This document shows positions 56,469 through 64,000 of a stretch of 64,000 bases of DNA, piece after piece. The notes under the pieces were generated by a model. That model searched no databases. It worked only from the letters and a program-made list of their open reading frames with translations, and was not told the DNA's origin. Source of the stretch: Dipylidium caninum (Eukaryota > Platyhelminthes > Cestoda > Cyclophyllidea > Dipylidiidae). The first letter of the stretch is position 1, and each line of letters begins with the position of its first letter. The translations under genes and the position numbers were made by a program. The stretch spans positions 124,001-188,000 of the forward strand of contig QEYB01001053.1 in the NCBI GenBank assembly GCA_017562135.1, read 5' to 3'.

Positions 56469-57200
56469 TCTCACTCTCGCTCTCTCTCTCGCTCTCTCTG
56501 CTGAACGCTGAGTCGCAGGGGGCTGGGGGAAATCCTCCGCGGCCGGGCCACACCGAATCGCCGGCCACCCGTCGTTGAAGGCGTGGGGAGTCGCGGTGGA
56601 GGCCAGAAGAGGGCGAACGCTTTCGCCGCAGCCTCGTCTCATGATGGGACAAAAGTAATTGGCTTTAAAGTCCGCGAGGATAACAATCAGCCGAGTAATG
56701 AACTACTGACAGGCGAATCATCGCAATGCGCTCGTTGGTGAAGAGTCTCTGCCAAACGAGGGTCAGGAAGGCGGGGGTTAATGAGCCAATTCGCTCCTCT
56801 CCCCCCGCCCCCGCACCCCCGCGCCACCGCGCCCCCGGCTCCATCTCCTCCTCTCCACCGCCGGGGAGACGAGAGACCAAGGCAAAGGCGTCTCGTCCAT
56901 GGGAGCTTCACCTTTCGTCCAAATATTATTCGCGCCAAGAGGTAGTTGGCCGGCCAAACGGGATCGGGGCACTGGAGACTGCGAGGGGAGGTCACAATGG
57001 GTTGGGCTGGAAGGCATTGCGCCATCCTCTGCCCCCCTGCCCCCTCCGCCTCTCCCCACCTCGACTGGCGCCTTCGCCTAGGCGCTGGCAGATGGAGAGA
57101 GACAAGTGCCCACAGACCAGACAGTTGGGAGGGGGGACTGTGGGCCGGACAAGTGATGTCCTGTGCGAATTTCCTTACCTCTTGACAAAAACACAGTGTT

Positions 57201-57215
57201 GGGGGGGGGGGGGGG
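57201..57215 (+). repeat. G15 homopolymer
   Basis: Fifteen consecutive G. Its length is error-prone in any assembly. Confidence 0.85.
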
Positions 57216-58204
57216 AGGAAGAATTTGTGCTCCGTCGGGAGAAACGCTGTGCCCGACGAGACGCGGCTTACTTGAGGTGTTCAAGTCCTCTGAAGCGGTT
57301 GTGGCAGTAAAGAGACAAAGAGTCAACCAGCGATGAGTTTGTTGTCACGTCTGGCGTTGAGCCGAAGTCGCCACGGTGAACGGCATCGATGTCTCATTGC
57401 TTTTCCAATCGGTCGGAAAAAGGCGTTTCTGCAGAGGTTGAGCGAAGAACGAGGGCGAGGCGAAAACAGACGGAGAGGCCAGACACTCAGGCTCCACATT
57501 TTGCCACTTTGACGACAATGACACAGTCGGAGCACCTAATCTCTGCCGTCCAGGGGATAAAACTACCTGGCCGGAGAGTGTGACCAAGTTGGGAAAGCAA
57601 GAGAACCGGAGACACCGCCGACAAGGCAGAATGACAGTGGGCGACGAGGAGGGGAATGCTGATCGGGCAAAACACTCGAAACCCGGATAAACAGTCGCAG
57701 ACGAAGGTCTGCCTTCTTGCGGGTGGAGAAGACCACCCCAGCGAGCCAATTAGTCCTCGCAACTGCAACTCTCAGCCCAGATCCCATCCAGTGCCATGGG
57801 CATCAACCGTGGCATACATCAGTGGGCAAATGCCAAGGGGAAGCAGGGGGACCGGCCTCGCGGGAAAAAGGCGCCAACAGGCAAGGGTAGGCCGTGCAGG
57901 GAGGAGTTTGATTGAAGAATGGATTCAGTAATTCCTTAGCGATGTTAACGCGTAAGGAGTGACACGTCTATTAAGTCGCCGTGAGAAAAGGAATTGCGAA
58001 CAACCTTCTCCTAAGTTCTCCTCTCCTCTTCCCTCCTCTTCTCCTCCCTGACAACCACAAACAGAACTTAACCGAATGTGAAAAGGGGTGAAAGAAGGAG
58101 GTCAGAAAAGGCGCTGTCACACAAGAGCACATGTGTATTTGGCACACCGAAGAAAGGCGTAAAGAAACATAAATGAGGACCAGGGCAAGGTACTCCCTCT
58201 ACAA

Positions 58205-60067
58205 CTAAAATCTATAAACGAACTCATTTCTTCCACTTTTCCCTCCTTCCACCTTTTCCGTCTTCGCTTCCGCTTCCGCCTCCACCTCCTCCTCTGTCTC
58301 CGCATCTTCGCTTTCGGACCCCCCCAGAGGGTCAGAATCCTCCCCGAAGGGCTGCAACATCGCGGAGGCTGCCGACTGGTTGATGTTGCTACGCCACCGA
58401 GTACGCAGAGAGATGGAGGTGTTGGCACCAATGCGCATTGGTGAATTCATGCCTCCGAGGCTATTCATTTTCGGTTGTGCCGGAATTTGCGCAGGCATTG
58501 ATTGTTGTGCTAGAAGGGTCTTGCCTTTCATCTAATTTGACAATTTAAAACGATTTAACATCACTACTGAATTGGATTTAAGTAAAACATCGTGTTTGCT
58601 GTGGGGTACTCGCATGTGTGGCGAGGGACGATGCCTCCCTCCACCGCTGGACGGGGAAAAGAACGAGAAAGACGCGGGAGAGGCGGGACAGAAGCGGTGC
58701 CTGAGAGACTCTGACATCACCGAGACACGACGCACGCCACCAAGGGTGAATTTGCAGGCGGAAGTTGGTTAGAGAGGGAGAGAGGGACGGGAATGGAAAG
58801 CCCGACACGATAAGACATAGGCGAGAAGAGGAGGATGTCAAAAGGATAATGTGATGGTCATTATTACCACCGTGAGGGAATAAAAAGGCTTTAAATTGAA
58901 TTTATAGCCCATTGCGTTTCCCCACTCGCATGGCGACCTGTCACGTCAGGCTGGGGTAATGCGCTAACGCGGTGGAGCTTCCACAGTGAGCCACTTGATT
59001 GTCAGGCCAGGGCTTCTCGAAGGGAGCAGGGCGACGACTCTTGTTTCCTCGGCGAGCACGAGCTCGAAGCGAAATGCACCATGGCAACCAGGAAGTAGAT
59101 GAAGCCCTCTCTCTGCGTCATCATGAAGCCTTTGAAAGGACCAAAACTGTCAAAAGCATAAGTCCTGAGGTTGTCGTGTAGGCGGGTGCAATCCACCACT
59201 GTGGATCCAGGGAAGACGCGAGAAATCTCCCCATTCTGAACCGTCAAAAAGTGCTGTTGGGGTTCCAGGAGATTGGGAAAAATTAACGAGGGTATCAGCC
59301 CCTCAGTGTTTTTGATGAGAGGCGAAGAGTGACGATGCGCAGTGTGTGTGAGGGGAGGTTGACGCGGCGCAGGAGGCGTGTGAAGGAGGCATCAAATTTA
59401 CAAGACGAACAGTGTCCTGTCGAGCCACGAGCGGCAAAGACGTCAAATTCCAAGGCGGCGGACGCCGCTTGCATTAAGAGAGGAGAGCGAGAAAGAGGAG
59501 AAGGACGAGACGGCGATCAGTTCTTCGTCTTCTCCACCTGCCGCCCTGCATTCACTCCAGCTGCCAGGGCACCGACTGGCCTCGAGGGCGAGGTGGACGG
59601 AGACGAGTCACGAATGCCGCGGCTGAGGGGAGGGTGACCGGCACGCATCGCCTCCCCGGACAGGCGACGCGACAGAGAACTTCAACCACGCCTGGTCGGG
59701 TTCGCTGGTGAGCCATTGTGCTTTCCACCGTCCCCTCCCGTACACCACCACCACACCACCACCACCACCGCGATTTTTCCCCAGACCCGACCGCGTCACA
59801 TTCTCACCTCACTCGTCGTTCTGCGTCCGCTGGGCGGAGGCGTGTTTGCCTCGATGGAGAAGGGGAATCCTCCCCTTTCGGGGTTGGAGAGTGCCCTAGC
59901 CCCCTCCCCCCTGCCTACCGCCTTCCTTTTCACTCACAATCGCAAGACAGTTAAGAGAAAGGAGGGGGGAGGGAATGGGGAGGGGCGAAAGTCTAACTCA
60001 CCCGTGTTTTGATCAACTTGGCGGCCTCCCTTTCCAGATAGAACAGTTGCTGTTGCAGTTCTTCCTC
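58205..60067 (-). CDS. Probable 3' exons of the TTLL7-like gene
   Basis: Three candidate exons that follow the recognised TTLL7 exons on the minus strand. All are phase 0, so they chain into one frame. 60067-60002 (66 bases, acceptor ttgtag, donor gtgagt) reads EEELQQQLFYLEREAAKLIK, an acidic helix at the place where TTLL7 has a comparable acidic segment. 59253-59089 (acceptor ccaacag, donor gttgcc) reads FPGSTVVDCTRLHDNLRTY and more. 58531-58205 (acceptor aaattag) reads MKGKTLLAQQS..., has an acidic Glu/Ala stretch and ends NEFVYRF-stop. TTLL C-terminal tails diverge quickly, so the link rests on position, phase and splice sites. The middle exon is the weakest. The last one could instead belong to another gene. 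Confidence 0.38.
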
Positions 60068-60150
60068 CTACAACAGAACATTCACTGTCACATGGTCGCC
60101 TGCAAGGCCACTCAGCAGGGGAACAGGCCTCGCGGCGGCCTCAAATGTCA

Positions 60151-60174
60151 TCGACGACGACGACGACGACGACG
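60151..60174 (+). repeat. (ACG)n trinucleotide repeat
   Basis: Eight ACG/CGA units in a TTLL7-side intron. Its Ser-run translation on the minus strand is an artefact of the repeat. Confidence 0.8.
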
Positions 60175-61920
60175 GCAGAACCTCCAATGCCCCCTCGTCC
60201 TCCGCCTTCCCCGGAGCACCTTCTGATGGGCAGATCATCGTCTCAGGGGAGTTATTTTCCCGCTCATGCAAAATTAATGCCGGCACCGTTCCTCCCCGAG
60301 ATTCCGGATAACCAACAAACCTATTTCGAGCGCTCCGGCGCGAGAGGGGAATCGCACTTTTTTTGGTTTTTTTTTTGATGGAAAGATTAATGGTCCCGCG
60401 GGGCGGCCGGACATTCTGCTCGCCGCTCGCTCCCACCGGCCATCGCTAATTCGGGGGAGGCAGACACATTTCTTCTTCTCTCACTAAGCCATTTGATGAC
60501 TAAATGGTCTTTGGTACAAGCGAGATACTGCATAAAAGGCCAAATTTCGCCTCTCTCTCATTGCCATTTGATTCTGCTGAAAGTCTGCGAGTGGGACATA
60601 ATTTGGCCGTTCGAGTGACTTGGCCATCGTGACCTTCCACGACTTGGAGCAGCAAATGAGGCCTTAAAGGATTGTGGTCAACCGATTCAGTGGAGTTAAC
60701 GAGGCAGGGGCGCGGACAACCCTCCGGTCGAGGTCGGTTCGCTTCCTTCCCTGGCCGCCGAATGGCCCCCATCGCCTGGCGCAGGAGGCGGGCGGAGGGT
60801 TGCAGTGATACCAACCCATCTTGGGCACATTAACCAACTTTTATCCGCTTTATCATCCCCACACGAACCCGCATGCCTCCTCTCTCACACGAGGGAGAAT
60901 GCAGCTGGCTGTGGAATGCACAAATGCGTGTTTGGCGCGTTGCATGAGGAGGTGGTGGAAGACCTGGGTTACGAACGAGGATTTACAATGCATGGGGATA
61001 ACTTAGTGATCTACGGCGGCAATTGTTTTTGCCCATAAGGATAAATGGCGGAGAAGGAAAGGACTCGAGGCGAGGCACACCGCGCCTTCCCACGCTCATC
61101 AAAATTCGCGCGGAATATCCAACCGCGGGAGCGCCCTACTACAAAAAATGTGATCACATTCCTATCTGGCCAAAATTCCCCTAAAAGGAGTGGAATTGAG
61201 GGAAAACGATTGGGGGTAAGGAATTTTGAAGTCCTGGGCATTACGAGTGTCGACAAGGGAAGAAAGTCTTAGCCTGTGGACTCAAAAGACCCCTTAAATA
61301 GTATTTTTTGCCACCCTCAATAAAATCTACCTTTTGACTTTTGTCTCCTCAGGTTGATTGGTTTTATCTGCGTAGATTAAATATATAATCTTTCTGCAAA
61401 AATACTTCTCTTATTCACAAAACTGACTGTCCTTCCTTGTTGAGCAAGTGCAAGGGGAATTTGAAACTGTCATTATCCCTTCATAACACCATAGAGTAAT
61501 GCAGTTGAGGTGGGAGTCCGATTAAAAATTTCGACTTCACTCGCTCTCACACACTCCAAAAAGAGACTAGCAGTAATCTAGTAGAATGGATTGGACTACT
61601 ACACATCGTAAACTTCCACCTCGTCAAAATTAGCCCGCATTCTAGATGGTGGCTAAATGGGAGGAAAGCAGAGAAAAAGAAGAAGCTATCGAATCAAGGT
61701 TTTCAGACAGGCGAGTAAAGATGTAATTTCAGACAACAAGTAAAGGTGAAATTAATTTCACCACTCCGCTTATAATGCAGACGTTGTAAACGGAAAGGAA
61801 ATAAAAAGAGACTCTTTGGAAAAGGAAGGACCTTTCGGTCAAGAAACAAAATTGCGCGATAACAATTAAACGCTACTCATATAAAAATAGTAGATATTTT
61901 GTTATATCATGGCGGCTCAC

Positions 61921-64000
61921 CTCTTGGCTCCCTGACTGCGAGGCGGGAATGACACGATCAACGTCGCCGAGGCGTCCTTTATTAAATTCCGTGAAGACAT
62001 TCACCAGGAGTTTGGCATATCGCTGCTCTAAAGCCCTGTCCATCGTGGGGTAGACACGACGCCAACCGCCACAATTGGCATTCTCAAAGCACTCCAAATC
62101 CGCCTCGCGTTGCATCTCACCCAGTCTCTCACGCTACGCCAATGGAATGGAAGACGGGGATAGAAAAAAACGAGGTGATTACCGTGTCTGGTTATAAAAA
62201 AGAGCGTCCTGAATCCCACACCATCGGTATCCACATCTCTCTTAATAATTACCCTTAGTGGGGAGGTATGAGGCCTGTTCTGCTCACCATTTCAAAGTTT
62301 TCCTGATGATTCCACCCGTCACTTTACTCCACACAGGCATTTAACTATTCTTTTACTCCTTTATGCCGACTCCACCTCCCACAGGCATTCGTTCAGGCAC
62401 ACAAATATTCCCTTGAGAGATATAAAATATTTCTTTACGTTTGACGCAAAGTCTAGAGACAAGTTCGTTCGACGATGCTGCCTTGAACCCTGAGACTCGC
62501 CTTACCTCTACACCCTCTATCGAAATGACCACTCGTGGCAGCGCTGTCTGCCGGCCTAGGTCAAAGGTCAGCCCCCGGGAGGCCGAGGAGCAGCCAGCCA
62601 GGGAGGCAAGGAAGAGGGAGAACGGGGGGGGGGTTGAGGGTGGGAACGCACAATGCTGGTGATCCGTGTGAGCAGTTCCCGCGGGTTCGCGAGCCAATCG
62701 GAGGCGAGGCACTTGGACTTGAAAGCCCCGCTGGGCTGTGGCGACTTGGAGACATTGACAACCTGAAGGGTTGTTGCCGTGGGATTCAACAGGCGTCTCA
62801 CGGCGTGCGCCCTCTGCCACTCCTCCGCCCGACGCTTATCCGAGGCTCTGCAAAGCAGACACAACACCGTCAGGAGGCGGGAAGGGGGGAGGGGGAAAGG
62901 GTTGTCCACCACCCCAGTCAGGCGGAAAATGTGCGCTTCCGAGAGATTCCATGTCTCCAAACGTGACACATTCAGAATTCCACAAACCGCGGTTTTTAAA
63001 CGCGAAGGACTTTAGAAGTCCTCGGCCTCACCTCCACCAGCCCGGGCTGGAGAGGGTGGCGGGGTACAACGAAACCCACTTGGGTGAAAAAACGCAGCCA
63101 CTTCAGGCTCCGCCTGTTGGGATTCACCTCCGGCACCAAGACGGACGTCTCAAAAGATCGCCAGGGAAACGCTGCGATGATTGCCTCTCCTACGAGTGTT
63201 GTCGAGCGTCCGAAACGCCTCATAAATCAAAATTTTGTCTAAGAATTTGGTTATCTACCCTTTCGGGATGTGATCGCCAGTGGCTTTTGAATGTCTTTGG
63301 GAAGGCGAAAAGCGAGTTCCCTCCCCTCCCCCGCCGTACACACGCAAGTGGTAATAGTGAACGAAGACAGTCCAGAAGGAATTGTGCTACGACACTCAGA
63401 GACGAACTCTTCTTTGATTCAGAGAGCGTTGAAGAGGCTCGGAAGGAGGCGCAGAAAAAACAGCCCTCTCAAGGCTACCAAAGTCAAAGCAGATTTGAGG
63501 TTTCACGAAATTGTAAGGCGATGGGTGAGACAGCTGGCTTGAAAGAATTCTCAAACCGAGTTACACAGTACTCAACAGAACCGTGCAAAGTCGGTAAAAG
63601 GAGGGAGGAGGAGGGGAAGGAAAGGCGGGAGAGGCGCGGGATTCCACCTCCCTCATTACCTCTCGTCTACTCACGTGCGAAGTAAAGATATTCAAAATAT
63701 TCAAAAGAAGGTTTTCAAAGAGAACAACATCAGCATCTCAGTGGGAGCAGATTTCAGGTTATGGGTCATTTGTCGCCTTCACTGCAGCCTTAACTCGCGA
63801 CAGACAAACGGACAAGGGGCGCGGGAGAAGAGGAAAATGGTGAAGCAGAGGCAGCCGAGGTGCAACTGTTCAAAGTTGAAGAAATCAGGCGTTCACTTAG
63901 TTTACATACCGAATGTTGACCAGTGCCAGCGCCTCCCTCAACAGGCCCGACTTCACCCTCAAATCGAGGCTCTGGTCAACCCCGAACGAGGGCGACCGGT
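61921..64000 (-). CDS. TTLL7: TTLL7-like tubulin polyglutamylase, C-terminal end of catalytic domain and adjoining helices (partial at the right edge)
   Basis: Minus-strand exons 64000-63910 (cut by the window edge), 62847-62763 and 62133-61921, with consistent phases and GT-AG borders. The first encodes RSPSFGVDQSLDLRVKSGLL, the end of the TTL ATP-grasp domain (family EVNRxPSFxTDxxLDxxVK; the Mg-binding Glu/Asn lie just off the edge), then REALALVNIR. The second encodes ASDKRRAEEWQRAHAVRR, as human TTLL7 (TSDKRRNLAKQKAEAQRR). The third encodes RERLGEMQREADLECF and GGWRRVYPTMDRALEQRY, as human YRRIYPPEDKALLEKY; this is the cationic microtubule-binding region that follows the core. TTLL7 adds glutamate chains to tubulin tails, chiefly beta-tubulin, in cilia and neurons. 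TTLL6/13 share part of this, but the DKRR and RRVYP motifs favour TTLL7. Most of the catalytic domain lies beyond the right edge. Confidence 0.87.

Larger units (their letters stand above)
55537..58204. other. Region between module C and the TTLL7-side exons
   Basis: No gene is recognised. It contains (CCCT)n at 56413-56468, then a CT tract to 56500, and a G15 run at 57201-57215. Plus-strand purine enrichment begins near 57.3 kb, as expected if minus-strand TTLL7 transcription reaches this far. Confidence 0.35.

Noticed and set aside
62996..63223. Exon-like minus frame ending at a perfect gtgagg donor inside the TTLL7 gene
   Set aside because: It lies between two exons that join directly in TTLL7 homologues. 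It ends at phase 0, whereas the flanking junction is phase 2, so it cannot be a cassette exon.
62771..63685. 304-codon plus-strand frame opposite TTLL7
   Set aside because: It covers TTLL7 exon 2 antisense and the following intron, in purine-rich DNA with few stops. Nothing is recognisable.

Overview
This is eukaryotic (animal) genomic DNA, not bacterial. The genes are split by GT-AG introns of very different sizes: 30 to 108 bases in the small genes on the left, and 280 bases to 8.4 kb in the central kinase gene. Recognisable products are a COX10-type haem A synthesis enzyme, ARMC7, the micropeptide STMP1, Elongator subunit ELP6, a plasma-membrane-type Na+/H+ exchanger, a ubiquitin-conjugating enzyme, a Src-family tyrosine kinase and a TTLL7-type tubulin glutamylase. 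A Src kinase, a TTLL glutamylase, tiny introns, splice acceptors a few bases before start codons, and a GC-rich low-complexity background fit an invertebrate such as a flatworm. The species assignment is inference only.

Layout, left to right. COX10 (minus, cut by the left edge); ARMC7 (minus, 1.9-2.6 kb); STMP1 and ELP6 (plus, tandem, 4.3-5.9 kb); Na+/H+ exchanger (plus, 6.7-10.6 kb); a 3 kb convergent gap; a UBE2 enzyme (minus, 13.6-14.3 kb); a short uncertain saposin-like reading frame; the Src-family kinase (plus, seven exons over 16.0-38.0 kb, with 8.4 and 7.4 kb introns of pyrimidine-rich, microsatellite-rich DNA); about 20 kb without a recognised gene (38-58 kb), which carries several CCAAT/CRE promoter-like clusters; and the 3' part of a TTLL7-like gene (minus, about 58.2-64 kb, cut by the right edge).

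The genes look like an ordinary chromosomal neighbourhood of unrelated housekeeping and signalling functions, not one pathway. The closest functional link is STMP1 and COX10, both mitochondrial inner-membrane proteins. STMP1 and ELP6 are close enough on one strand to share transcription.

Two otherwise intact conserved genes (Src kinase exon 1 and ELP6 exon 1) each need removal of one base to stay in frame. This looks more like consensus error than pseudogenes. I see no bacterial-type mobile element, CRISPR array, rRNA or convincing tRNA, and no single undescribed multi-gene system. The best leads are the Src-kinase C-terminal acidic/histidine extension, the recurring CCAAT/CRE/TACTAA-TTAGTA modules at 46-55 kb, and the splice-acceptor-at-ATG architecture of the small left-hand genes.
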